From: Rhynochetos jubatus
Lineage: Eukaryota > Chordata > Aves > Eurypygiformes > Rhynochetidae
Direction of reading: 5' to 3'
Assembly (NCBI GenBank): GCA_027574665.1
Contig: CM050657.1
Location: 19,331,700 to 19,395,699 of the forward strand
DNA: 64,000 bases
Part shown: positions 1-11,668 of the stretch, in pieces
Position numbering within the stretch: position 1 is the stretch's first letter
How the letters are laid out: each line of letters begins with the position of its first letter
Translations under genes and position numbers: made by a program
Notes under the pieces: generated by a model
Database searches by the model: none
What the model was told of the DNA's origin: nothing
Seen by the model: only the letters and a program-made list of their open reading frames with translations

Positions 1-2128
1 AGATGCTTTGCCTGAAGAAGGTTTCGCGGGCAGCAGCTCTGCCGTGCCCGTTTCAGCGGGGTTGAAGCGATGGGCTAATGAGCTAGACAAAGAGGTGGCC
101 GGGTGTCCTAAGTACCTTAATTACTAAATGGGAGCCTAACTGATTTTTTGTTCTCGTCCTGCTGTATTACTATGCGACAGCGGGAGGAACAATAAAAACC
201 GCGGCATTCTTTGTGCCCTTTCAGCTACGTTTTATGATCAATAGAATTACTTCAGTCTGGTAAGCGTGACCTTGGAAGTAATTCATCATTTATACTTCTA
301 GAGTTTCAGGATTATGAATCCCTACATACAAGAAGTAAAATGCTATCTTATATTACTATGGTGTTTATATTCCTGTATACTTAACCATAAAGAAATTTGA
401 AAGAATGGCTGTTTGTTTCTGCCCTGAAGTATAGCCACAAGCATTACAGTTTTTCAGACACCATTTTTTCCCCTCTTAGAAGGTCTGAGAACAGCAAGGC
501 TGTGGCAAGACAGTCCTCTGACAGAGAGCCAATATTCTCTAAATGCTAAGAGTCTCATGGAAAGAAAAGTAGTTAGTAAGGGTTCAGCACCAGCAGATGC
601 TCAATGCAGTCTGCTCTCACTGGTTGTAACGCTCTGCTTAAAATTTAGAAGGTGCTTTGTAAGACTTAAGCAAGCCACGGAACATTAAGTAAATGGGATT
701 AGCGTCAACACTTCTTTTAAGTCATAAGGAAAGGTTATGCTTCTAGGTCCGTAACTAAACACCTAAATGTACAGCCTGACTTGCAGAGGAGCTCTCATGC
801 CCCGTTCCCGTGGAAATCAATGCGATTCTGCATGCGTGAAGATCAAACTGTCAAAAGGCTGACTAGGGATATGCATTGCCCACACATGAAAATATTGACT
901 ATGCGTAAAATTCTGTTTGTAATGACCATCGTGGTAATATTCATTATATGGATTCAAGTGCAGAACACACGTGTGAGCTAGGGAAACATCTGAATTTTGT
1001 AGGTGAAGGTATTGAGGAAAAAATCGCAGTGGTTGGCTCAAGAAGATGCAGAGCTGGAAAGCAGATATGCTGAATTTCAGCTCTGTGCTTTGGAGTCCAC
1101 CATAAATCCTGCTAAGTATCCATTTAAGCTCTGGAATACTTGTTCAGAAAGTTTTCTGGGGAAGGTGCCGACACTCATCCCTCTAAGCTCTGAATTTTCT
1201 CTCTCCCGTGACTTGACATGAGCAAGCAGGATTGCTACCACAAGAGAACAGGTTAACTGGTAAAAAAATGTCAAAGCGCCTTGCTTGCGGTTTCTGGTTT
1301 TTCTCTCTCTGGTATATTAATAGATGCACTCACAGCAATATGAAAAATCATAAAGGTCAATAGCACACAGGAAACGAACAGGAAAAGTTTCCCATTCCCC
1401 AGGATGGACGTTCAAACGGGCCAGTGTTCAAACAGACACACATTCCTATTGCTCTACATATATTTACATCGAAAGGCAACCATAGCGACAGTGTAATACT
1501 GCAGATATACTATGTAACGATAATTATGCAGCTGTATATCATATACCATATGTATTATATATCTAGTTTTACCATTCTAGGAGTAACTCATGTTCTAAAA
1601 AAAATGGACAAACTGGAAGGGTGCTTCACTCTTCTGTTCTTACCTTGGTGTACGTGCTCTACAAGTCCAAATTCTGGTGGTTTGTTCCATTTTTGGGCCT
1701 TTGCCTTAAATAATTTTGCTTGGCAGTGATTACATCCTTCATTATAACACAGCGTTGAGTCTATCACAGTGTATATAATTTGCTTCTCTTAAACACTGCA
1801 GACGATGAGTTGTTATACTTTTGTCACCATTCTGATTATCCATCCTGTTTTTACAAAAACGTACGTTTTATAGTTCAGAAGCGTGCTACCTCAGATCAGT
1901 TGTGCAGTATACAGGCTGCCCGGTTAGATATGTTCAATGTGTGTTAAGTACTGCTAATTTATACTTCTAGAGACTGCACTGAGATACACAAACCTGAAAA
2001 CTTCTGGGATGTATTTTCACACTTTGTGATTAATTTGTTAAAACCCCCCAGAATTTTAAAATAAGATTTTAATCACCCGTATTTTAATACTCATACTTAA
2101 CACCATTTCTCCTGCTGTTTCATTACAG
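1..2128 (+). other. GHSR: GHSR intron (3' part), non-coding
   Basis: This stretch precedes the acceptor of the last GHSR exon and ends in a pyrimidine-rich tract followed by CATTACAG (AG at 2127-2128). I see no GPCR coding sequence in it. The first coding exon, with TM1 to TM5 and the start codon, therefore lies left of the window. The GHSR intron is about 2 kb in mammals (recalled), so that exon may lie just outside. Short open frames around 781-1274 and 1424-1729 have no recognisable protein features. No transposon copy was recognised. Confidence 0.8.
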
Positions 2129-2433
2129 TTGTGGTGGTCTTTGCTTTCATACTCTGCTGGTTGCCTTTTCACGTGGGACGCTATTTATTTTCCAAGTCTT
2201 TTGAAGCCGGATCCTTGGAGATAGCCGTGATCAGCCAGTACTGCAACTTGGTGTCCTTTGTCCTCTTCTACCTTAGCGCAGCCATCAACCCCATCCTCTA
2301 CAACATCATGTCGAAGAAGTACCGCGTCGCCGCTTGCCGGCTCTTCGGACTCAAACCCCTTCCAAAGAAAAGACTCTCCAGCACGAAGCAAGAAAGTTCG
2401 CGCGTGTGGACAGAACCGAGCGTTATCACATGA
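2129..2433 (+). CDS. GHSR: Growth hormone secretagogue (ghrelin) receptor, last coding exon
   Basis: This exon encodes the C-terminal 100 residues of the ghrelin receptor, a class A GPCR of the plasma membrane that couples mainly to Gq and drives growth hormone release and feeding responses. Visible parts in order: TM6 with the CWLPFH motif (toggle Trp and the following Phe), the GRYLFSKSFE stretch with the Arg known to contact ghrelin, an acidic third extracellular loop, TM7 with NPILY (the NPxxY motif), helix 8 beginning SKKYRVAACRLFG, and a Ser/Thr-rich tail ending in TEPSVIT before TGA at 2431-2433. The acceptor AG is at 2127-2128. Two bases, TT, complete a codon split by a phase 1 intron, as expected for the two-exon receptor gene. 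The N-terminal part is missing only because the window starts in the intron. Identification is by recalled similarity to mammalian GHSR, which is very close through TM6 and TM7 and looser in the tail. Confidence 0.96.
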
Positions 2434-3000
2434 CACGTGGTTCCCAGCACCAGAGCATCACACTGGTATTTCCCAGAAAGCCATAACGAAAGAGAGAGAG
2501 GGCAAGAAATACGAATGAAGGCGGTTAAGGCTGTACTTCTGTCATCATCTGGAGTTGCTGACAGATGCAACGTAGGCAGTTCAAGATATTTGAAAAGTTA
2601 ACTAAATTTTGAGTCTATGAAAGGAGACACGTGGTCACGGAATTTGGCAACACTCAAGTATTATTTTTCTGCTGCTTTCGCCCATGTGATTTTTTAACGC
2701 TCACTTAAGCAGGAGAGCTAGGCTTTACCATTCTTAACAGGCCAGCGTAGCCCAGTTCACTTGAGTTTGTGGGACTTCAGCAGCAGCAGCTAAATCGGGC
2801 TGAATTTTTCCAGTTAACTTAAGTTTGGCTAAGAATTTTGCTAGCATATAACTGGGCCCTAGAGAGAGAAAACTGAATTGCCTTTTTGGAGTGTAAACCT
2901 GGAATTTGATACACTTTTCATAATCTTGATTTTTAAAAAAACTAGCATTTTTCTCTGAATGGGGAAAATTATTTCTTAAAAAGAAAAGGAGAAATAAACC
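2434..3000 (+). other. GHSR: Probable GHSR 3' UTR, shortest form
   Basis: The sequence following the GHSR stop codon becomes AT-rich and contains an AATAAA at 2993-2998, the first canonical polyadenylation signal after the stop. Further AATAAA copies at 3595-3600 and 5017-5022 could serve longer transcripts. Which one is used cannot be told from sequence alone. Confidence 0.4.
2993..2998 (+). terminator. Candidate poly(A) signal for GHSR
   Basis: An exact AATAAA hexamer lies about 560 bases after the GHSR stop codon on the same strand. It is the nearest canonical signal. No transcript evidence is available here. Confidence 0.35.
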
Positions 3001-6000
3001 AGATAATTTTTAAACATGCTAAAAATCAATGACGTTCGTGTCATGCCCAAGTAGAAAGGAAATGAAAAAAATACCTTCACAGAAGTGGCTTAGAACATGA
3101 CTGTACTGAAATATATTTTTTTTAATATATATCAGTGGGACAAGGACAGTGCTGACTTCAGGACTGCAGTGATGCTGTAAAAATACGGAATGCAATCTCC
3201 CACCAAAGTAATTTTTTTTTTTTACTAGCTAAGCCATCTGTACTTGTTCTGTTCAGCTTGACTGTGAACGACTCGATGTGTTTGAACTTGGAAGCTTTTA
3301 GTTGTTTCGATACCTGTAACGAGTCTGTGGCTCCCTGTCCCTACGCTGCGCACCACCGTACCCCCAGAGTTTGCTGAGGACAGGTCTCCCGCCTGTAAAC
3401 CCCTCCTTGTTTCTGTTCAATGCGTATCAGCCGGTTACCACCACCCCGCCCCCCCATGAAGCCCTGTGTGCGCTCGCACTCGTTCGCTGCGGTACCGAGA
3501 ACATTTTTTTAGCCAACGTGACCTGACAAAGTAATGGAAAAATCTGCATTAAAAGACACGGGCAGACACATTCTCATACTTGATCCATAAAAAAAATAAA
3601 ATCTTAAATTCAGTTGATTTTTATAACTCAAGTGTGCCATTAAAAGGCAAACCAGAAACCTTTCCGTCCTTTATGTCTTATATCACATCTCTTGTCACAC
3701 CAACACGTAGATTTTGTGGTCCAGCTAATCGAGCTTCGGCGCATGCACGCGCAACAGCGGCTTTCTGTTTATTTTGTTCTACTGTTTATTACCAGCTGGT
3801 CTACAATTGATTCTCCATAATGAATTTTCTGTTAGCAAAAGTCCTCCTGCCTTCAGCCTCCCTTTAACACCGACTGGCCATTTTCCGCCTGTTACACCTT
3901 TAGCTGACGGTGCTGCTCAGGTACAACTCAAAAGAGAATTTGGCCTGGTTTTGTATATACTGTGTCTTTTATACCATCCAGTGCTTTGCTAGGGCCAGGA
4001 GGCTGGTTGCTGCTCCTCGCTGGGGCACCTGAGCCCGTCTCGCTCCCCGCCCCAGCAGCGAGCACAGGTTCCATGTATACAAACCTATACGTTAAGGGAC
4101 AAATGAGCAGCAGCACTGTGGGATCATCTCCTGTGTCACCTCTAACCACATCCGCCGCCTTCGGCATCTCGTTCTCGCGCTCGTCGTCGACGGACAGACG
4201 GATCTGATGGCACGTGTCATGCAACTCAGGGAAACAAGAAATTGGGGAATCTTGGAAAGACTGTGCGGAAGTGCAGTCACTAATGGCGTGTCTGTGTAAA
4301 TGAACGGATCCCACACCTAGCGTCACGTACGTGTTTCAGATCTCAGCTGTGTCTGTGGTATTAAATGTGAACAGAAAAAGAAATGAAGTGGTGAGACCCT
4401 TTATAACCCGACGGGATCGGTGGCGGCCGAGGACCTGGTAGGACCACACGCAGGTCGGATGGTGCCGGGCGCTGCAGGACTGGCCGCAGGAACACCACAG
4501 CACAGGGATGGGTGGGTACGAGATGGGTGCCACTGTCACCCACCATGTGCCAGGCCGTGCTCTGGTCCCGGAGCGTAAAACCTGTGTCTCATTACAGGAA
4601 GGAATTCTGCGGAGAAGCTGCGCTCCTGGGTTTTAGTATTTTTCCCAAACACGTATAGCTAAGTCAGGCTGCGTTCTGGGTTTTGGTTTTCCCCCTATTT
4701 TTTGTTTTTACCAGAATAACCTTAAAACCCTGTGTAGAAGCATTTGCTTTCTGCATATATACTATAAATGTACAAATAATTTTGTTTAACCTCACATTTC
4801 ATCAGGAGAGATGATAAATTTTAACCATGCCAACACTGAAATTTCCACAACTTTATAAAACAGAATTTAAAACACTTAATCTAGGGTCACAAAAGTCAGA
4901 AAGAAGGGGACTGGCTGCTCACTTGGAAGGAGGACAGGGCTTGTCCCTTAGGAAATGGATTTATTTCTGCATGTCTTTGAACATTTGGCCAACTGTAGCA
5001 AAATGCACGTGTTTTTAATAAAGAAGAGTAGCCACCTTGCTATGACTCTTGCCCAAGCAGAAAGATATTACAGATGAAGGGTTTAACGCATGCTGCGGCC
5101 GTCAGTCCTGCGGTTGGCTCTACACCATCCATTAGTTTTCCTTCCCTCAGTACTAAACCTTTCCTACACAGAAATGCTGAAGTCAGTGGGGTCACACTTA
5201 CCGGCATGCCTCGACTCCACATGGTGAGCAGGGTCTGCTTCTTCAAACAGGTACCAGTGCATAAGGAGCTGCTTTGGTATGGAAAACGAGAAAAAAATCA
5301 CCTGGATAACCTTCATTTTTGCATCATAAAATCAACTGTTGTCAGATACATCCAGAAAGATACATACCTCCCCACTGGCACTGACGCTTTCCTCCAGCGT
5401 TATTGCCTAAACTGTAAGAAATAACTTCATCGGCGGGGGGAAAGGACAATCAAGATTTCAATAGCATTTTTTTACCCAAGAACAGCTACCTGGAGTCAGT
5501 CCAAGAGAGGGATGAGGAATTTGTCTCAGGTAGTAACATGGGCAAGGTCGCTCCTGCCTTGCCCCTACCAGGTTTTACACAGGCAGAGCAGATGCTGCAG
5601 GCAGAGAGCGCGGTGGCGAACAACCCACCTTGGCAAAAGCAATCCTGGCACTTGTTTAACCTCCTGTCTCCCCTACTGCAGCTGCTCCGTGTTCACAGCA
5701 CGTGAATATCCTGGCCAATACTTCCTAGCAGAGACAAAGCATTTCTCCTTGGCTTCCCAGGGCATTTCTGCAGGAAACTCATGTTCCTGGCATCTCCTCC
5801 CCAAAGCCTTCCCCATCTGAAAGACCATGGGTGTGTCCCCCACCCCATTTTGGGTCTGGACATGGCTTTTGAGGTCTGTTTTACATGCAGGGAAGACAAG
5901 AGCACTTGTGGGCACTGGGCTGTTTCATTAAGTGTGGCAGACAGGGTAGCTCCGTAGGAAGATTTTGTGCGGGCTGTTGAACCATAGGATGCATTTCTGG

Positions 6001-9000
6001 AAACTCTTCCCATTAGGAACAGACTTGGCCAATTCTGGCTGAAAAAAAAAAAAGTTTAGGGGGTTTATGAGTCAAAATTTTGTTCCGTTCTCACTAACCT
6101 GTATGTGAGCAGCACGTATAGGAAATAACTGGAGGTGTATTCATTAACCAGTTCATGTTTTCTAACTCTACCTTTCACATCACAGCTTCACCAATAAACA
6201 GGAACAATCTGGCTGCATTTTATTTCTTGGCAACATGTTAAATTGGTGATGAAATAGGTCAAAAGCACTTTACCAGAAAGCTTCATTCATTTTAGAAAAG
6301 TACCTTTGATGGAGGCATGCACGGGCAAAAAATCATGTCCTATTGTGTTTCTTGCCAAGAACAGCACTTACATGTCAAATTTTGAGTTGATAGATATCCA
6401 AAATTCATGTAAGTTCATGTCAAAGACATTTGCATAAGCCCTATTTAAAGCAGCAGCCGTTATATACCTCAGTACCCTGGAGAACCTCCACTCCATCATC
6501 GATCCGCTGTAGCTGGAGGTGTGGGGAAGCAGGAGGGAGGTCCCTTTGCAGGTCTGAAGGCAGCTGGTCTCACACTGGTCTGAGACAGCCCCGTGCTCAT
6601 CAGCACGTTTCCTTACGGGGCTGTTGACAGTTCCCCTGTGCCCTGCAGTCAGCGCTTTCTGATGGGCTTCCACGCACTTTGTATCAGTTGCAAAACCCTG
6701 CGGGGCCTTGAGGAGGTGAATTCTGGCTTGAGAAATAAATTCAAAATTCAGTACAAAGAGAAAAATAATCTACCTGACTCCTATCCCAACGATGCCCATG
6801 TTGTTACTTCGATGAACCGCCCTCCTCACGCCTCAGCTGAAAGCACAGTGAGTACATTTTACCCTCACAACTTTTAACGAACAGTATCAGCCCAATTTTA
6901 TGAACAGGGAATTAAACCACTTGGCATTCTAACCCCTTGCTCGAACCACGCTGTCTCAGAGCGCCGGGGTGTGGATCTGTTCACCTTCAGGCTGTGGGCT
7001 GGTGCAGGCAGCTCTGAGCAGCACTGCTGTTTCTAAGCTGTGTCACTGGAGCTCTTGGCACAGTGGCCCCAGATAAGCGTTATATGGGAAATCAGTAACC
7101 CCTGGCTGACACAGCAGCCTCCGGAGAGCTCAGCCAATGGGAGCCTGAACACAGGAAACATGCTGTGCTTCCAAAGCTCTGCTTCTGCCTCCATCCCTGC
7201 TGTCAGTAACAACCCACAAACAAGTGGCCGGGGCAATCCCTACACACACAGCATTGTGTCTGCACATGGACCCTTACACCAATCCCTGGGCCTGTGCACA
7301 TGCAGGAGCTTCCCAAAAAATCCTCTGGAGTATCCAGATGGACATATATCCAGCAGGTGCAGTTGCAGGAGCTACCATGTCTTGGGAACACCTGGCATGA
7401 GGTACACAATTTGCTGCCAGGCCCATATAGTTACTGCCCAGCCTTAACAGGCAGTGCCTGCAGGAGCTGGAAGCTTGTTGGGTGTTACCATGAAGTCTCT
7501 CTGTTCATTTAGGCACACCCATCATCCATGCAGGGCAGTGGTACAGCCCTTACCCCTCACCCCCAGTCATCTCCTCCACCCCTGCATCCCCACCACAGCA
7601 GACTCCTTCCCACAAAAAGACCAGGGGCTTCACAGGAGTGAAATAATTTCCTCACTCAGGAGCTCTTGCCAAGGGCTTTTCACTGTGAAATGTCATTTCT
7701 GGCGAGAATCAGGTAAAACCTCCAGAGGTTTGGCTTCAGGTCCCACGTCCTTGGTCAAACTTCGGCCCAAAGCAGTTTGTCAGATGACGGGGTCCTGCTC
7801 TGCCAGCTCTATCGGATCGTGAATCACAGCTTGAGTTTGCAGAAGCCCTGGCTGCTGCTGTTTCGGAAAAAAACAGAAAAGGGACTGTTAGAGCACAATT
7901 TGTCTTTTGCCTCTAAACGGTGATTACGCAGGTACAGTGAAAGAGGATGAAGAAAAAGACACACTTAATCCATCTCGTATTAACTAAGATTTACAGGTTT
8001 CTGCAGCTGCCTGTCTGCTGTTGAGCCTTGGTACCGTTGTTATTCCAGCACACGACATCGTACATGAGTAGTATTCAATGTAATTAACACACTTGGTGGG
8101 CATTTAACAGGCTTCTTCAGCATTCTTCCCAGCAGAAAGGCCTGCATTCCCTTCCAGCCCCAGCGCTTGCATTTACTGCCCTTCCCCATCTCCGTTGCGG
8201 ACTGGCACGTGCCATGACCTTTCAAATAAGAGCAGAATTCGGAGTCTCTCATTAACCCTATTACTGGATGAAAAAAAACCCAGACCAAAACTCTACTTCA
8301 TCCTGGAGCTCTGCACAGTGACACTGACTGCACGCTTCTCCAGGTCCTTGACTCCCAGCAAGAGAAGCATGGCTCTGCGGCAAAATTTTGGAGAGCAAAC
8401 GCCTCCAGACCCACCGGGTGCAGTTGCTGTTGCAGCGTTACCCGCATCCTCTCACAAAGGCACGGCCGTGAGCAGGCCTGAGCGGCAAACGCAACGGAGG
8501 CGGAGGACTGCAAGCGTGGTGCAATATCCCAGTATCTAGAACAGCATCTGAAGTGAGCCCTGCCCAGTTGCCAACCTACTGCTTTCTTGTTCTGTGCACA
8601 AATAAATCCTCCTGAAAGCCTGCAGGCTGCTTCTCTACGCGGAGATAAAACTTGGACACAACTCACTTGGCAACAGAGGCATTTCGTTGCTCTCCCCGCT
8701 CGCTTTGATTCCCTTGCCGGGAGGGAAGGTTTGGTGACACGCACGAGTCCGTAAGGTAATAATCACTCTCAGAAATTAAGTGCCCCAGGCTCAACTCCAG
8801 AGGCTGCTCTGAGAGCACAGGGGATGCTCTACCAGCAGTTGGCCCTGTTCTGAATGCTGCTGGATCAAAAGAAACCAGCATTACTCCCTTTGCTTTTTTC
8901 TCATGTTCTGACTGATTTTCACGTGACTGCTGTCTATGAGGAAGAAAAGGCACGGCGATTTCCCAGCCTTTATTCACACTGTTTGTCCCTGCACAGCCTC

Positions 9001-11434
9001 CTTCCACGAACGACCCAGTGCTGCAAATCATCCTTCATTAGGGCAGGCAGGCAGGGAATCGAACACCACGAGCCCGTTCTGCAATGAGCCCGAAGCACGA
9101 CCAACTGCGAGGTGCAGAGATTTAAATAGCTTTAACATGCCATTATAACAGAAAACAGCAAAAAATCATACTAAAATTCTCACCAAAAGTTAAGCCGATA
9201 TTCATGATCACACGTGGACGTGCGCTCTGCCCAATCGATAGCACCTTGGTATTTTTATCCAGGGGTGACAATAGGATTGATTTTTGCAAAATCCGCTGTG
9301 CTGTGCCAGGGGCACCGGTGTGGGGCTGCAGAAGGTGCGATCTCAGAGCTAGATTAGATGGAACACGTAGCTTTGACCCCACTGACCCATTGTTAGTTTG
9401 CGAAGAGGGAAGCGGGTGGCTAGTCCAAGGGTCTCCTTCAGCCTTGGTTGGTGCTGCAGCTCCAGCGGAGATGCGCTGGTGTGGGGCTCATCCCGCAGAA
9501 GAGCTGCCCCAGCATCTCCTGTCTGATGATGACATCTGAGAAACAAACCCGCTTGTGATACACTGAGGTCACAGCAGCAGTTTCTTTCCATGAGGTGCTA
9601 ACCCGCAAGGCTAACTGATGCCTGCGGTGTACGGGCAGTCACTGTGGTCCTGCTGCGGTGTCAAAAACCACGAGAGGTTTGTGCTTACCTGCTTTCCCTT
9701 CAGCCTTCGCTGTGGTCCTGTGCCCACGTCCCAGTGCAATTTGGAGTCTGCCATGTAGCTAGAGGAGCGCCACTGCCGTAGGCTGTGGTGAGACTTGGAT
9801 GAAACGTCCCTTCCTGCAAGGCGGTTGACACGGGCACCGTCCCTGCCCAGGCAGGGCTTATTTGGAGAATAACCAGAGGTGTGCACAGCTATGAGGCTTT
9901 TGATTTCACAACACTGAGGTCAGTCACATCACACTCCAAACAAGGACACGAGGCAGAGCTATAATGTGCAGAAGAAATGCCCAACACCAGTACCGAGGAG
10001 AAGGCAAAGACCGGAGCAGTGGCAGCTCAAGCACTGCGATCCAGAGCAGTCACAGCTTTAGAGCGACACCTAACACAGTGCGAAATCCATACAGCAGCGT
10101 CCCGGGGAATAGTCAGCTCTGCTAATTGCAGAGACCCACTTTTTCTCAGTGTGCCAAACCCCAGTGTGCTGCGGCGACGGCTGGGCAGGCAAGGAGCAGC
10201 ATCCCTCCCAGGGACAGTACTGTGTGTGGAGCCCTCCGAACTGAGGACACGGCCACCGCTTCGCAAGCATTCTGTGGAAAGAAAGGGCATTTCAGCTGCA
10301 AATTAATAAATACAATATTTGCACTGGATTAGGGTGAATTTGTCGACTCTATCCACATGTTAATCCTCACAAGATTTCTGCTCCCTACTGTTTGCTCCAT
10401 TTTATTTGTAGAGAATAACAGCTTTCATATGACAGAAAGTGAGATGAGCTAATAAAATTACCAAGAAATGACATCCACTGAGCACATTGACCCAAACAGC
10501 TATTTATTAACCACTCGAGTAGACCTAAAAATAGTTTTCATTGCATGCAATACCATCTATGCCAGCAATTAGCACAATAAATACAACTCCTCAAACTAGT
10601 AACAGCACATTCACCTCAACAACAGCAGAGAGCGGGGTAATCCACTGTGTTTGAAAGCGTCTTGGGTAACGTCTTATTCTTTATTTCACCCAGCCAAGAA
10701 TCTGCACATGGGGAGAGACCAATTGTCAAGAGCAGAAACAGATGCAATTGTTTACAACTTATTAAATATAGTACTGATGAAAGAGCCCTTTCAAGGGATC
10801 TCAACTGGCTTTTTCTGCTCTGGCATTAAAATTTGGAAACAAATTGTCCATATCCTCCCTTCTGGTTACCTGTGGTTCTCATTTCTGAGAAGAATAAGGG
10901 GTGACATTATCATCTTCACTCCAAGGCAGGTGCATATTAAGGACAGAGAACATAATTCTACATCACTTCAATAAATCATAATACATAATGAATTCTGCAG
11001 TAATTCCAGGAAGATTTGCATAGGAAATATAATTTATACATCACATTTCTACAATATTTTCTTTATAACCTTTTCTTAATACCTTTGGGTGCAGACAGGT
11101 CTAACAAAACCCTCAGGTTCATGTAGGTGTCCTTGATGCCAGGGGAATTTCCCCCATCTCCCTCATCCACAAACAATTTAAGCTTTGCAGAGGCCTCGAA
11201 GGATCCAGTTAGGCTTGGCACAAAAGGGGTAAAGATTAGGTTGGAGCTGGAGACTTTTTTAAAAATCATGAACTGGACTCTTTCTGTACCACTCGTTTAA
11301 CCCTGAATGAGCACAGGGACAAACAGAAAAGGAGGAAGAGGCATTGGTCTGGGTCTGGCAGGAGCTGAGCTGTACAGCTCCATCAGCTCCCAAAGGATTT
11401 AATTTTCAGGCTATTTTCCAATACTTCTGCTCTG
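3001..11434. other. Intergenic region between GHSR and FNDC3B
   Basis: I find no exon, RNA gene or recognisable transposon in this stretch. It contains a 12-base T run at 3212-3223, moderately GC-rich patches near 4.0-4.6 kb and 8.3-10.3 kb, and a 10-base motif repeated three times at 7301-7468. Open frames of up to about 148 codons (for example 8298-8744 on the - strand) have no family features and overlap frames on the other strand, as expected by chance in GC-rich DNA. Confidence 0.6.
7301..7468 (+). repeat. Three copies of a 10-base motif, possible decayed minisatellite
   Basis: TGCAGGAGCT occurs exactly at 7301-7310, 7364-7373 and 7459-7468, each preceded by loosely similar GTGCA or AGTGCC bases. 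The spacings are 63 and 95 bases. This could be the remnant of a tandem repeat, or coincidence in a CT/GA-rich stretch. Confidence 0.3.
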
Positions 11435-11668
11435 ATTCATAGAATCACAGAATCTTTAGGTTGGAAAAGACCTTAAAGATTACCAAGTCCAGCCGTTGAG
11501 CCAACATTGCCAAGCCCATTGCTAACCCATGTCCCTGAGCACCTCGTCCACACGGCTCTTAGATCCCTCCAGGGATGGTGACTCCACCACCTCCCTGGGC
11601 AGTCCCTTCCAGTGCCTGACAGCCCTTTCCAGGAAGAAATTTTCTATAATATCCAATCTATACCTTCA
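11435..11668 (-). mobile_element. CR1 retrotransposon 3' fragment
   Basis: The + strand reads as the reverse complement of a CR1 3' end: it starts ATAGAATCACAGAATC, continues through the 'GGTTGGAAAAGACCTTAAAGAT' type core, and reaches the conserved 'CAGTGCCTGACAGCCCTTTCCAGGAAGAAAT' type segment. The element is therefore inserted on the - strand, truncated at its 5' end as usual for CR1, and non-coding. It resembles the copies at 18951 and 42630 (GTGCTCAGGGACA-type subfamily). The inner boundary is approximate. Confidence 0.92.

Noticed and set aside
8298..8744. 148-codon open frame on the - strand between GHSR and FNDC3B
   Set aside because: The composition is low in family-like motifs, there is no conserved domain, and a + strand frame overlaps it. 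It looks like a chance frame in GC-rich intergenic DNA.
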